A stretch of 64,000 nt of DNA from Gemmatimonadota bacterium (GTDB lineage Bacteria > Gemmatimonadota > Gemmatimonadetes > Longimicrobiales > Gaopeijiaceae): positions 124,001 through 188,000 of the forward strand of contig JAUIEJ010000003.1 in NCBI GenBank assembly GCA_030428885.1, read 5' to 3'. The translations under genes were made by a program, and so were the position numbers. The notes under the pieces are model-generated. The model was given only the letters and a program-made list of their open reading frames with translations, was not told where the DNA came from and searched no databases. Position 1 is the first letter of the stretch, and each line of letters starts with the position of its first letter. Shown piece by piece: positions 38,165 to 47,255 of this stretch.

Positions 38165-39335
38165 GCCCCGGGCGGTCCATTCCCGGCAACGGCGAGGTCT
38201 CCAGGAGGATCCGCCGCTCCCCCAGGATGGCCGGCATCACCCCGTAGACGGTGTCGAGCTCGTCCTCCAGGGTCATGACCGCCCGGAGCAGCTCCAGATA
38301 GGCCACGTCGTGGGTCGACGGTTCGGCCGTGCGCATGCAGGGGCCCATGGGCGAGGGGAGCCGGCAGGTGTGGCCCGCGCCCAGGACGTGCATGACCTCG
38401 TGCATGAACACCGTCTCCCACGGGATCCAGCCGTCGGCGAGGCGCAGCGGCTCCAGGCCCGAGATCAGGACCTTCCCGGCCTCGGTCCACAGGCGTCGCA
38501 TCTCGAACGTGTCGAAGCGGCCCCCGGCCGCCCACGTGCCCAGATCCTCCCGCCAGGTGGGGGGATCGGCCCGGGGAAACGCCGGTCCGGCCCAGCGTCC
38601 CGGGAGCCAGACGAGGCGCACCACGCCGGGTACGGGATGGGGTTCCAGGGGGCCCGCGTCGTCGGGCCACCACGTCGGGTCGGCCTCCACCGGCTCGAAC
38701 CAGTCCACCCCGTACACCGTCTCCAGGCGGTCCAGCACGGCCCAGAGCGCCGCGGAATCGGCGGGGGTGAACGACGGGTCACCGTGCCGATGGTCGAAGG
38801 CCGCCGCCACGGGCAGGGCCTCGTCGGGCCACGCCGTGAGGTCCAGTTGGTAGCGGGTGGGGGCACCCAGGGGCAGGGCCTGCCCGAACCAGTAGCTGTA
38901 GAGGAACGTCTCCGTGTCGTCCACCACCGGATCCAGGGGTACGGGAACCACCACGCCGGCGTGGAGTCCCCGACGAATCGTCCAGCGGCGGGGCACGAGG
39001 ACCAGGTCCAGCGCCTCGGCGGGAGGGGAGGGGAAGGGCAGGAGGAACGGGTGCACGGTGCGGGGCGCCGGACCGTCCACCCGCAGCTCCCCGGGTCCGC
39101 CGTCGCCTCCCACGTGGATCGTGAACGCGCCGTCGCCGGCCACCGCCGCCGAGTCCCGGCGCCCCGTGCCCCGGTCGATCCAGACGGCATGGAGTCCCCC
39201 GAACTCCGCTTCTCCCCCGGCCACGTGGGCGCGCCCCCGGAGGGTCAGCCCCGAAGGGCCCGCTCCTCCCTCGGCGCCGCAGCCCACCATGCCCAGCGCC
39301 AGCGCCGCCCCTGCCCAACGGATCGTCCTGCCCAT
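38127..39335 (-). CDS. Metzincin-type zinc metallopeptidase lipoprotein
   Basis: The 402-residue protein begins with a lipoprotein signal (ALALGMVGC, Cys19), so it should be lipid-anchored in the envelope. The active-site motif H312-E-V-M-H316-VLGAGH322 is the extended HExxHxxGxxH of metzincins. The region before it is beta-rich and unclassified. I chose ATG 39335, which puts the signal at the N-terminus; longer readings are disordered. The substrate is unknown. Confidence 0.78.
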   Translation of the reverse strand: MGRTIRWAGAALALGMVGCGAEGGAGPSGLTLRGRAHVAGGEAEFGGLHAVWIDRGTGRRDSAAVAGDGAFTIHVGGDGGPGELRVDGPAPRTVHPFLLPFPSPPAEALDLVLVPRRWTIRRGLHAGVVVPVPLDPVVDDTETFLYSYWFGQALPLGAPTRYQLDLTAWPDEALPVAAAFDHRHGDPSFTPADSAALWAVLDRLETVYGVDWFEPVEADPTWWPDDAGPLEPHPVPGVVRLVWLPGRWAGPAFPRADPPTWREDLGTWAAGGRFDTFEMRRLWTEAGKVLISGLEPLRLADGWIPWETVFMHEVMHVLGAGHTCRLPSPMGPCMRTAEPSTHDVAYLELLRAVMTLEDELDTVYGVMPAILGERRILLETSPLPGMDRPGLTPLPGPAPSAR

Positions 39336-39426
39336 GGCCCAGCCCTCGGTCGCGGGAGAATGGGGGATCGGAGGCCCCCTGTCGGGACGATCCAGGGGCC
39401 CGATCTCTGTCGCGGGGGCCGCTGCC

Positions 39427-39455
39427 TTCCACCCGCCCTCGATCCGCCCTATCTT
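39427..39455 (+). promoter_or_regulatory. rpsF-rpsR operon promoter candidate
   Basis: TTCCAC (39427-39432), 17 nt, TATCTT (39450-39455), followed by TTCAGGCT. The 11-mer CTTTTCAGGCT is shared with the ychF promoter. It lies 100 nt before the S6-S18 ATG. Confidence 0.5.
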
Positions 39456-39500
39456 TTCAGGCTCACAACCGATCCCGCTCCACCCGCCCCCCGGCACCGC

Positions 39501-39535
39501 AGTCGAGGGACCCCGGGAACGGAGCCCGTACGACT
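39501..39535 (+). promoter_or_regulatory. Structured leader of the S6-S18 gene, possible autoregulatory element
   Basis: AGTCG (39501-39505) pairs with CGACT (39531-39535), and inside it CGGG (39514-39517) pairs with CCCG (39525-39528), giving a stem with a large one-sided bulge containing ACCCC. An RNA motif bound by the S6:S18 pair is known in many bacterial rpsF leaders; a match to that motif is not established here. Confidence 0.3.
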
Positions 39536-39555
39536 TCACACGGTCCGAGGGAAGC

Positions 39556-40179
39556 ATGCGGCTCTACGAAGTGGTGTACATCTTCGATGCCACGCTGGAC
39601 GAAGCCGGCGTCGACGCGAAGCTCGAGAAGTTCCACACGATCCTCACCGACGCCGGTGCCGAGATCGTGGCCGTCGACCACTGGGGCGCTCGTCAGTTGG
39701 CGTATCCCGTGGGCAACCACAAGTCGGGCTACTACGTGGTGGCCCACCTCGAGGCTCCCCCCGAGTCCCTGGCCGAGTTCGAGCGCATCGTGAAGCTCGA
39801 CGACGAGTGCCTGCGCTACCTCGTGGTGCTCAACGAGGGCGAGCCCACCACGGGCATGTCCCTCGTGTCCGAGCCCCGCCCCGGGGCCGCCGAGGACGAG
39901 GATGCGGACGACGACGAGGACGAGGAAGAGGACGACGACGACAGCCCCCCCGAGTTCCAGGGCGGGCGCGGACGGCGTCGTCGCCACGAGGGTCCGGCCA
40001 TCGTCCTCCTGAACTACAAGGACGTGTCGACCCTGTCGCGCTTCCTCACCGAGGGCGGCAAGATCCTGCCCCGGCGCACCACGAAGGTGTCGTCGCGCTT
40101 CCAGCGTCAGTTGGGCACCGCCGTGAAGCGGGCCCGCTACCTGGCCCTGATCCCGTACATGCGGGACCACGAGGCCTGA
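39556..40179 (+). CDS. Fused 30S ribosomal protein S6-S18
   Basis: A single 207-residue reading frame contains two ribosomal proteins. Residues 1-100 are S6 ([43 protein letters not shown]). Residues 113-129 are an almost uninterrupted Asp/Glu run, 138-144 a basic patch (RGRRRRH), and 147-207 the S18 core ([39 protein letters not shown]). No separate S18 gene is seen in the following operon. The cysteine motif often found at the S18 N-terminus is missing. S6 and S18 bind 16S rRNA as a pair, so a tether is plausible. The operon order then follows the usual rpsF-rpsR-DUF2232-rplI pattern. Confidence 0.93.
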   Translation: MRLYEVVYIFDATLDEAGVDAKLEKFHTILTDAGAEIVAVDHWGARQLAYPVGNHKSGYYVVAHLEAPPESLAEFERIVKLDDECLRYLVVLNEGEPTTGMSLVSEPRPGAAEDEDADDDEDEEEDDDDSPPEFQGGRGRRRRHEGPAIVLLNYKDVSTLSRFLTEGGKILPRRTTKVSSRFQRQLGTAVKRARYLALIPYMRDHEA

Positions 40180-40184
40180 CGCCG

Positions 40185-41147
40185 GTGGAGGCGTCCACCC
40201 CGACCCCTCCCGCGACGCAGGACGGAACCCGGGGGGAGTGGAAGCGGGCGTTGGCCCTCTTCCTGCTCCTCCTGGCGTTTTCGTCCATCTCGCCCATGGT
40301 GCTGGTGGGGATGCCGTTCGTGCTCCTGGTGCTGCTCCTGCCCATTCGGAAGTTCGGAGCCCTGGGACTCGCGGCCCTCATCCTGGTCCTGAGCCTGGGG
40401 GCCCAGGACTCCACGGGGCTGTGGTATGCCGAGCGGGGGTGGGCGTTGCTGGTGGGGGGGTGGTTCGTGGCGCTGACGTTGCGGTGGCCCGCGTCCCGGT
40501 TTTCGACCCGGGGACTGGGGGCCGCCGCCGGCGCCCTGCTGACCACGGGAGCCTGGTTCGCGGTGCGACCCATGGCGTGGTCGGTGCTGGACTGGCGGGT
40601 GGGCGAGCGCATCCGTCACGGGGTGACCGCCGCCATGGAGACCATGCAGTTGGTCCGGGGCGGCGATCCCGTGCCGACGCCCCTGGCCGAGGCCGTGTAC
40701 TCCACGGCCGAGAGTCAGGCGCTGCTGTTTCCGGCGCTCATCGCCCTGTCGTCGGTGGCGGCGCTGGGGGTGGCGTGGTGGATGTACGTGCGGGTGGCCC
40801 TGGGGCGGAAAGGCGCTCTGGGACCCCTGAAGGACTTCCGCTTCAACGACCATCTGGTGTGGTTGTTCGTGGGAGGGCTGCTGGCCCTCCTCCTGGGCGC
40901 CGGTGAGCTGTGGACGCGGGCCGGGTCCAACGCGGTGCTGTTCATGGGCACGCTCTACGCCCTCCGGGGCGCCGCCGTGGTGCTGTTCGTCAACGGCGGC
41001 ATCTCGGCTCTGGGCGTGGTGCTCGTGACGCTGGGCATGCTGTTTCTCGCGCCGGCCCTGCTGGTGGGAGCGCTGGTCATCGGACTTGGGGACACCTGGC
41101 TCGACATTCGTACGCGAGCCGCGCGATCCGCGGAGGCGGGTCGTTAG
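40185..41147 (+). CDS. DUF2232/YybS-type membrane protein
   Basis: A 320-residue integral membrane protein with about eight hydrophobic segments, starting at GTG 40185, 5 nt after the S6-S18 stop. Proteins of this kind commonly lie between rpsR and rplI in Gram-positive and other bacteria, and the position is the main reason for the call. The function is unknown. A conserved-looking loop KDFRFNDHLVWLFV lies in the second half. Confidence 0.75.
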   Translation: MEASTPTPPATQDGTRGEWKRALALFLLLLAFSSISPMVLVGMPFVLLVLLLPIRKFGALGLAALILVLSLGAQDSTGLWYAERGWALLVGGWFVALTLRWPASRFSTRGLGAAAGALLTTGAWFAVRPMAWSVLDWRVGERIRHGVTAAMETMQLVRGGDPVPTPLAEAVYSTAESQALLFPALIALSSVAALGVAWWMYVRVALGRKGALGPLKDFRFNDHLVWLFVGGLLALLLGAGELWTRAGSNAVLFMGTLYALRGAAVVLFVNGGISALGVVLVTLGMLFLAPALLVGALVIGLGDTWLDIRTRAARSAEAGR

Positions 41148-41165
41148 ACACACGAGGAGAGGATC

Positions 41166-41630
41166 ATGAAGGTCATTCTGAAGGCAGACATGGATAACCT
41201 GGGCGCCGCCGGCGAGGTCGTCGACGTGAAGCCCGGGTTCGCCCGCAACTACCTCCTGCCCCAGGGCTACGCCTACGAGGCCAGCGAGGCCAACCTCAAG
41301 CGGATCGAGGAAGAGCAGCGCAAGGCCGAGGAGCGGGCCCGCCGCGACTACCTGGAGGCCCGCCGCCGTGCGGCCCAGCTCGCCGAGGCCAGCCTCACCT
41401 TCCTGGCTCGGGCCGGCGAGGGCGAGGACGCCAAGCTGTTCGGTTCGGTGACCAGCGCCGACGTGGCCGAGCGCCTGAACGCCGACGGCGGACTGGACTT
41501 CGAGCTCGACAAGCGGCTCGTGCAGCTCGACGAGCCCATCAAGGCCCTGGGTGCCTACCAGGTGCCGATTCGGCTCCACGCCGAGGTGACCATCGAGGTC
41601 GACGTCCGGGTCGAGCGGGACGAGGCGTGA
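41166..41630 (+). CDS. rplI: 50S ribosomal protein L9
   Basis: Binds 23S rRNA and stretches out from the large subunit through a long helix. The 154 residues have the N-terminal domain (MKVILKADMDNLGAAGEVVDVKPGFARNYLLP in two parts), the charged connecting helix (about 42-75) and the C-terminal domain with LFGSVTSADVAERL. GAGGAGAGG provides the ribosome site. Its stop overlaps rsfS by 4 nt (GTGA). Confidence 0.97.
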   Translation: MKVILKADMDNLGAAGEVVDVKPGFARNYLLPQGYAYEASEANLKRIEEEQRKAEERARRDYLEARRRAAQLAEASLTFLARAGEGEDAKLFGSVTSADVAERLNADGGLDFELDKRLVQLDEPIKALGAYQVPIRLHAEVTIEVDVRVERDEA

Positions 41631-42025
41631 CCTCCGAGGTCCTCCCCGACGTGATCCACCGGGCCGGGGAACTGGCCCTGGAGCGGAAGGCCCAGGACGT
41701 GGTGGCCCTGGACCTCCGGGGCATCAACACGGCCACCGACTTCTTCGTCCTGGCGTCGGGTACGTCCGACATCCAGGTGAAGGCCGTGGCCGACCACATC
41801 GTCGACGAGTTGAAGAAGGAAGGGCATCGGGCCGACCACGTGGAGGGAATGGGGGGAGGCCGGTGGGTGCTGCTGGACTACATCGACTTCGTGGTCCACG
41901 TCTTCCACACCCAGTCCCGGGAGTTCTATCAGCTCGAGACGCTCTGGGGCGATGCGCCCCGGACCGAGTTCTCCGACGAGGAGCCCGGCGGCGGCGCCGT
42001 GACCGGGAGTTCGGAGGCTTCGTGA
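41627..42025 (+). CDS. rsfS: Ribosome silencing factor RsfS
   Basis: Binds L14 and blocks subunit joining during nutrient limitation. The 132 residues show ALERKAQDVVALDLRG, the TDFFVLASGTSDIQVKAVAD block, WVLLDYIDFVVHVF and the LETLWGDAP end, all typical. GTG 41627 overlaps the rplI stop by 4 nt. Confidence 0.96.
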   Translation: MTSEVLPDVIHRAGELALERKAQDVVALDLRGINTATDFFVLASGTSDIQVKAVADHIVDELKKEGHRADHVEGMGGGRWVLLDYIDFVVHVFHTQSREFYQLETLWGDAPRTEFSDEEPGGGAVTGSSEAS

Positions 42026-42052
42026 CCGGTCGCGCAGGTGTGGCGCCCTCGT

Positions 42053-42058
42053 TACCTT
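42053..42058 (+). promoter_or_regulatory. Candidate -10 element before the pseudo-ATPase/SPOR gene
   Basis: TACCTT lies 37 nt before the ATG at 42096 and matches the recurrent TAnnTT form. No clear -35 hexamer is seen. Confidence 0.35.
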
Positions 42059-42095
42059 GCCCGGCGCCGATCGACTCCACAGCAGCCCGGATGCC

Positions 42096-43619
42096 ATGAC
42101 GCCCGACGTCTCCTGGCAGAGCATCTCCATCGACGTCCCGGGGTCCCCGCCAAGCGAGTTGGACCGGACCGGGGCCGTGGCCCTGGTGCCGGCGGGGGAT
42201 CGGGCCTTCGCAGCCGCGGCGGCCCTCACCCTGGCCCGATCCCTGGCCCGCGGAGGCCGGCGGGTCTTTCTCTGCGACCTCGATCTCCAGGCGCCCCGCC
42301 TCCACGTCATGGCCGGCGCCATCCGGGGACCCGGGGTCACCGACTTCGTGCTCTACGGGTCCAGCCCGGGCCACGTGGCCACCGAGCTCGAGGAGCGGCT
42401 GCTCTTCGTGTCGGCGGGAACCCCGGTGGTGGCCTACGAGTCGGTCTTTGCCAGCGACCGCTGGGCGTCGCTCATGGAGGCGGCGAATCACGCGCAGGCG
42501 TGCCTTCTGCTCTTCGTCCCGGCCGACCTCAAGGGCGTCGGGGGCGTTCTGGCCCGGGTCGACACCGTGGTGGCTCTCGGTCGGCCCGACGAGGTGCCCG
42601 ACCTGGGCGACGCCGCCGACCGCCTGCTCCTGGGACTCCGTCCCGCCGACGGCTCGGACGATTCGGCTTCGGCCCCGTCGTCCGACGCCTTCGCCTCGGC
42701 CGCCGACTCGCTCCCGGACCCCCTGGCCGAGGGCTCTCGCCCCGCGCCCCGCCACGAATCCCGGAACGACGACGTCTGGGCGGCCGACCCCGCCGCCGTG
42801 GGACCCGATCCCGACGACGACGAGGAACCCACCATGACCCTGGCCGCCGCATCGGCGGTCAATCGGGCCCACCGGAAGTCGCCTCCGAAGAAGAGCCGGG
42901 CCGGCTGGGTGTTCCTGATCCTCTTCCTGATCCTCATCGCCCTGGTGGTGGCGGGATGGATGGGGCTGATCCGGGTTCCGGGCATCGTGCCCCGTCGCGC
43001 CGACGCCGAGGAGTCCCAGGTGCGGGAGGCCGCCGCCCCCGACGACGGGGCCCCCGAACCGGGCCTCACCGGGTCGGAGTCGGCACCGGCCGCCGGGGCT
43101 CCCCTCGCCGGGGACGCGCCCCTGCAGGCCTGGACGCTCCGCATGGGGGCCTTCCGGGATCGCCCGGTGGCCCGGAGCGAGGCCGATCGTATGGCCACAG
43201 CCGCCCCGGATCAGCTCTTCGCCGTGGTGCCCGTGGACGTCTCCGGGGCCCGGTGGTACCGGGTCGTCTCGGCGGTGGTGGCCGACGCCGATGAAGCCGA
43301 AGCCCATCGGGCCCGACTCGCCGCCGCGCTCCAGGCCACCGACGCCCAGGGATGGCTCGCCCGGTCCGCGCCGCTGTCGTTTCTCGTGGCCGAGATGCCG
43401 GACGAGGCCGAGGCGCGGCGACGGGCCGACGAGCTCACGGCCGGCGAGATCGACGCCTTCGTCCTGGCCGTGCCCGGCGCCGACGGGGCCCGCTGGTTCC
43501 GGGTCTACGCAGGCGCCTACGCCGATGCCGCCGAAGCCGGCGTCATGCGACGCCTCCTGGACGGGGCGGGGCTGCTGGAGGCCCCGCTGGTGGAGCGACG
43601 GGGGATCCTGCCCGAATGA
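42096..43619 (+). CDS. MinD/ParA- or BY-kinase-like pseudo-ATPase with one membrane segment and two SPOR-like domains
   Basis: The 507-residue protein has three parts. Residues 25-170 resemble the MinD/ParA and CpsD-type kinase fold, but where the Walker A GK[ST] should be the sequence is PAGDRAFAAAA, whereas the second motif (CDLDLQAPRLH, 60-70) is kept; ATP binding is therefore doubtful. A charged linker and one membrane helix (about 268-290) follow. Residues 343-415 and 425-500 are two SPOR-like modules (AWTLRMGAFRDRPVARSEA; FLVAEMPDEAEARRRADEL), a fold that binds denuded peptidoglycan in relatives. The stop overlaps smc by 4 nt (ATGA). Confidence 0.72.
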   Translation: MTPDVSWQSISIDVPGSPPSELDRTGAVALVPAGDRAFAAAAALTLARSLARGGRRVFLCDLDLQAPRLHVMAGAIRGPGVTDFVLYGSSPGHVATELEERLLFVSAGTPVVAYESVFASDRWASLMEAANHAQACLLLFVPADLKGVGGVLARVDTVVALGRPDEVPDLGDAADRLLLGLRPADGSDDSASAPSSDAFASAADSLPDPLAEGSRPAPRHESRNDDVWAADPAAVGPDPDDDEEPTMTLAAASAVNRAHRKSPPKKSRAGWVFLILFLILIALVVAGWMGLIRVPGIVPRRADAEESQVREAAAPDDGAPEPGLTGSESAPAAGAPLAGDAPLQAWTLRMGAFRDRPVARSEADRMATAAPDQLFAVVPVDVSGARWYRVVSAVVADADEAEAHRARLAAALQATDAQGWLARSAPLSFLVAEMPDEAEARRRADELTAGEIDAFVLAVPGADGARWFRVYAGAYADAAEAGVMRRLLDGAGLLEAPLVERRGILPE

Positions 43620-46600
43620 GGCTCCAGTCGCTGCGCGTCCACGGCTTCAAGTCGTTTGCCGACGCCACCGAAGTCCAGTTCCACGACGGCGTCACGGCCA
43701 TCGTGGGGCCCAACGGATGCGGCAAGTCCAACATCTCCGACGCCATCCGCTGGGTGCTGGGCGAACAGCGGCCCACCGCGATCCGCGGCGCGAAGATGGA
43801 GGAGGCCATCTTCCAGGGATCGGTGCATCGTCGCCCGGTGAACCGGGGGTCGGTGACCATGACCGTCACCAACGAGGACGGCGCCCTGCCGGTGCCCTTC
43901 GAGGAGGTGGAGATCGGCCGCATCGTCTATCGGGACGGCGGGAGCGACTACTCCATCAACCGGTCGCTGGTGCGGCTCAAGGACGTGGTGGACCTGACCC
44001 GGGACACGGGACTCGGGGCCGGCGCCAACGTCATCGAGAACCGCATGATCGACTCGATCCTCTCGGACCGGGCCGACGAGCGCCGGGGGCTCTTCGAGGA
44101 GGCCGCCGGGATCGGCAAGTACAAGGATCGCCGCAAGGCGGCCCTGCGCCGGCTGGAGCGGGCCGAGAACGACCTCCAGCGCCTCGAGGACGTCATCGCC
44201 GAGGTGGAGAGCAAGGTGCGCTCCCTGGCGCGTCAGAAGGGAAAGGCCGAGCGCTACATCGGCCTGAGGGACCGGCGCCTCGACGTGGAGGTGGCGGTGG
44301 TCCGGAATCAGCTCGACGTCCTGGGATCGCGGCTGGCCGAGGTCACCCGGGCCCTGGAGGGCGAGTCCCCCGAGGGCGAGGGCATGGTGGCCGAGGTGCA
44401 GGCCGCCGAGGCCGAATACGAGACCCTGCGGCTGCGCCAGGTGGAGGCCCAACGGGACCGGGGCGCCGCCGCGGCCCACCTGGACGAGGTCCGGACCCAG
44501 TTGGTGCGGTGGGAGCGCGACCTCGCCGTGGCCGATGAGCGGGCGTCGTACGCCCGCCGGCGCCTCTCCCAGATCGACGACGAACGAGGGGCGTCCCGGG
44601 AGCGGGCCGAAGGGCTCGCCGTGGAGGTGGCCACCCTGCGGGAGGACGCCGAGGCGGTCCGGGAGGAGCTGGAGCAGCTTTCCACGGCCCTGGGCGAACG
44701 GAAGGCCGCGGCCGATGCGGTGCGCACGCGCCTCCAGGAGGTACGCACCGAGCTCGAGGCGTTCGAGACCCGGGAGCGCCAGGTGGCCCGGCGGGGCGCC
44801 CAGCTCGAAGGCGACGCCGAGTCGTCGGATGCCCAGGCCGCCGAGCTCGATCGGCGCCTGGAGCGCCTCACCCGGGAGATGGAGGAGGCCTCCGACGCCC
44901 TCTCCGACCTCGCCTCCCAGGGCGATCTCTTCTCCGGGCGCCTCGACGAACTCCGGGCCGGCACCGACGCGGCCCGCGGGGCCATGGAGTCGGCCCGGGC
45001 CGAGGTCGAGGCCGCCCGCACGGCGCTGGAAACCGCCCGGGCCCACGAGGTGGAGGCCTCCGACGAAGCCGCCGGTCTCGACGCCCGGCGCCGGGCCCTG
45101 GAGGCGCTGGAACGGGACCGGGAGGGCATGGAGCCCGCCCTGCAGGCGGTGCTGGACGCCGGGATCGACGGCGTCCACGGCCCCCTGGTGGAGTTCGTGG
45201 GCGCCGACGCCGAGGCCGTGAAGGCCGTGGAGTCGTGGCTCGGCCCCCTGGCCCGGGGGCTGGTGGTGGCCGACCGGACGGCGGCCTCGGCGGTGGAAGT
45301 GTGGTTTCGGGACCGTTGGACCCGGGGCGGGGGACTCATCGTCCTGCCCCTGGACGCCGCTCCCGACGCCGGGGCCGCCGGCTCGCTCTTGAAGGCCGCC
45401 CGCCCCCAGGGCGCCGGAGCCCCGTGGGTCGAGGCCCTCCTGGCCGGCGTGGATCTGGTGGACGACGGGGGACTCCTGGACGGCGGCGCCGGCCCGCGGG
45501 TCACCCGGGGCGGATCGGTACGGGAGGCCCGGGGCGTGGTCCGTCTGGGCAATCCCACGGGCGCCGGGGGCCTCCTGGAGCGCCGCGAGGAGCTCAAGCG
45601 CCTCGAGGGCGCCACCGAGAAGGCCCGGGCCGCCGCCGCGGCCGCCCGGGAAGCCCGGGAATCGGCCCGGGCCGCCCTCACGGAGCGGGAGTCGGCGCTG
45701 GAAGAGGCCCGCACCGTGTTCCGGGGAGCCGAAGACACCTTCCGGGAGGCCGAGGCCGAGGTGGCCGCCGCCGTGGACCGCCGCGACCGCATGGACCGGC
45801 ACCGGGACGAGCTCGCCCGCCAGATCGAGGGCACCCGGGCCGCCGCGGCCCGGGCCCGGGAGCGGGGTACCCAGGCCCGGGAGGACCGGGCCGCCCTCGA
45901 CGCCGAAGAGGGTTCGCTCCGGGAGCGTCGGGACGAGGCCCGGGGGCGGGTGGACGCCGTCCAGGAGGAGTGGGAGGCCGCCCGGGGCGAACAGGCGCGC
46001 CTGGAGGTCCAGCTCACGCGCCTCCAGGGCGAGGCCTCGCGCCTGGACGACCGGATCCAGGCCATGGAGCAGGCCCGGGCCGGGGCGCTGGAGCGGGTCA
46101 CGGCCCTGGACGCCGAGGAGGGCCGCCTCCGGGAGGAGCTGGACCAGGTCACCCAGCTCCAGGAGAAGGGCGCCGACGCCACCGAGGCGCTCTTCGGTCA
46201 GCGGGAGGCCGCCGAGGGGGATCTGCGCCGGAAGGACGAGGCCCTGGCCCTGGTGGCCGAGGCCCTCACGGCGGCCGAGAAGAAGGCCCGGGTCGCCCGG
46301 CAGGCCGAACGGGAGGCCACCGACCGGCGCCATCGGCTGGAGCTGGAGCGCCAGGAGCTGGACGGGCGCATCGGCCGCATCCAGGAGCGCCTCGAAGGGG
46401 AGTGGGGCCGCCCCCTGAAGCAGCTCCTGGACGAGGCCCAGCCCGTGGAGGGGACCGCCGAAGAACTCCAGGCCGAGCTCCGGGAGATCGTCCAGGGCCT
46501 GGACCGCATCGGGCCCGTGAACATGCTCGCCGTGGAAGAACACGAGGAGGAGAGCCAGCGGCTCACCTTCCTCAAGGAACAGCACGCCGACCTCATCACC

Positions 46601-47131
46601 GCCCGGAACGACCTGAAGACGGCCATCCGGGAGATCAACGAGACCGCCACGTCCCTGTTCCACGGCACCTTCGAGCGGATCCGGGAGAACTTCAAGTCGG
46701 TCCACCAGCGGCTCTTCGAGGGCGGCGAGGCCGACATCTGGCTCGCCGAGGAAGACGACCCCCTGGAGTCCCCCATCGAGATCCACGCCTCGCCCCGGGG
46801 CAAGAAGACCCAGCGGATCGATCTCCTCTCGGGCGGCGAGCGGGCCCTCACGGCCCTTTCGCTTCTCTTCTCCATCTATCTGGTGAAGCCCAGCCCCTTC
46901 TGCGTCCTGGACGAGGTCGACGCGCCTCTGGACGAGAACAACATCGGGCGCTTCATCCGCCTGCTCCACGACTTCAAGGAGCAGACCCAGTTCGTGGTCA
47001 TCACCCACAATCCCCGGACCATCGAGGCCGCCGATTGGATCTACGGCGTCACCATGGAGGAGCCCGGGGTGAGCACCGTGGTGGGCGTGCGTCTCGAGGA
47101 CGCCCTGGAGCAGGCGCGGGGCGCGGCCTGA
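43616..47131 (+). CDS. smc: Chromosome segregation ATPase SMC
   Basis: Condensin subunit that loops and compacts DNA. The 1171 residues have Walker A GPNGCGKS (31-38) after MRLQSLRVHGFKSFAD, two long Glu/Arg/Ala-rich coiled coils, a hinge around 505-650 (DGVHGPLVEFVGADAEA), and the C-terminal signature LLSGGERALTALSLLF with VLDEVDAPLDENN. ATG 43616 overlaps the previous stop (ATGA). The kleisin partner genes are not in the window. Confidence 0.97.
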   Translation: MRLQSLRVHGFKSFADATEVQFHDGVTAIVGPNGCGKSNISDAIRWVLGEQRPTAIRGAKMEEAIFQGSVHRRPVNRGSVTMTVTNEDGALPVPFEEVEIGRIVYRDGGSDYSINRSLVRLKDVVDLTRDTGLGAGANVIENRMIDSILSDRADERRGLFEEAAGIGKYKDRRKAALRRLERAENDLQRLEDVIAEVESKVRSLARQKGKAERYIGLRDRRLDVEVAVVRNQLDVLGSRLAEVTRALEGESPEGEGMVAEVQAAEAEYETLRLRQVEAQRDRGAAAAHLDEVRTQLVRWERDLAVADERASYARRRLSQIDDERGASRERAEGLAVEVATLREDAEAVREELEQLSTALGERKAAADAVRTRLQEVRTELEAFETRERQVARRGAQLEGDAESSDAQAAELDRRLERLTREMEEASDALSDLASQGDLFSGRLDELRAGTDAARGAMESARAEVEAARTALETARAHEVEASDEAAGLDARRRALEALERDREGMEPALQAVLDAGIDGVHGPLVEFVGADAEAVKAVESWLGPLARGLVVADRTAASAVEVWFRDRWTRGGGLIVLPLDAAPDAGAAGSLLKAARPQGAGAPWVEALLAGVDLVDDGGLLDGGAGPRVTRGGSVREARGVVRLGNPTGAGGLLERREELKRLEGATEKARAAAAAAREARESARAALTERESALEEARTVFRGAEDTFREAEAEVAAAVDRRDRMDRHRDELARQIEGTRAAAARARERGTQAREDRAALDAEEGSLRERRDEARGRVDAVQEEWEAARGEQARLEVQLTRLQGEASRLDDRIQAMEQARAGALERVTALDAEEGRLREELDQVTQLQEKGADATEALFGQREAAEGDLRRKDEALALVAEALTAAEKKARVARQAEREATDRRHRLELERQELDGRIGRIQERLEGEWGRPLKQLLDEAQPVEGTAEELQAELREIVQGLDRIGPVNMLAVEEHEEESQRLTFLKEQHADLITARNDLKTAIREINETATSLFHGTFERIRENFKSVHQRLFEGGEADIWLAEEDDPLESPIEIHASPRGKKTQRIDLLSGGERALTALSLLFSIYLVKPSPFCVLDEVDAPLDENNIGRFIRLLHDFKEQTQFVVITHNPRTIEAADWIYGVTMEEPGVSTVVGVRLEDALEQARGAA

Positions 47132-47255
47132 CGCCACGAGCGGGGGTGGGCTCCCGGGCCGTGAACGGTCCCGGACCCCTCGGGTAGCACGACGTCACCG
47201 GGACCGGGACCGGTCCGGCACACTCCGATCTTCGACGGTTGCAGAGGTATTTCCC

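Noticed and set aside
43517-47137. A 1206-codon open frame on the minus strand opposite smc
   Set aside because: Same GC-bias artefact; the Gly/Leu/His-rich product has no motif, and smc explains the region.
47167-47205. Terminator after smc
   Set aside because: GGTCCCGG (47167-47174) pairs with CCGGGACC (47198-47205), but the loop is long and no T tract follows; too weak to call.
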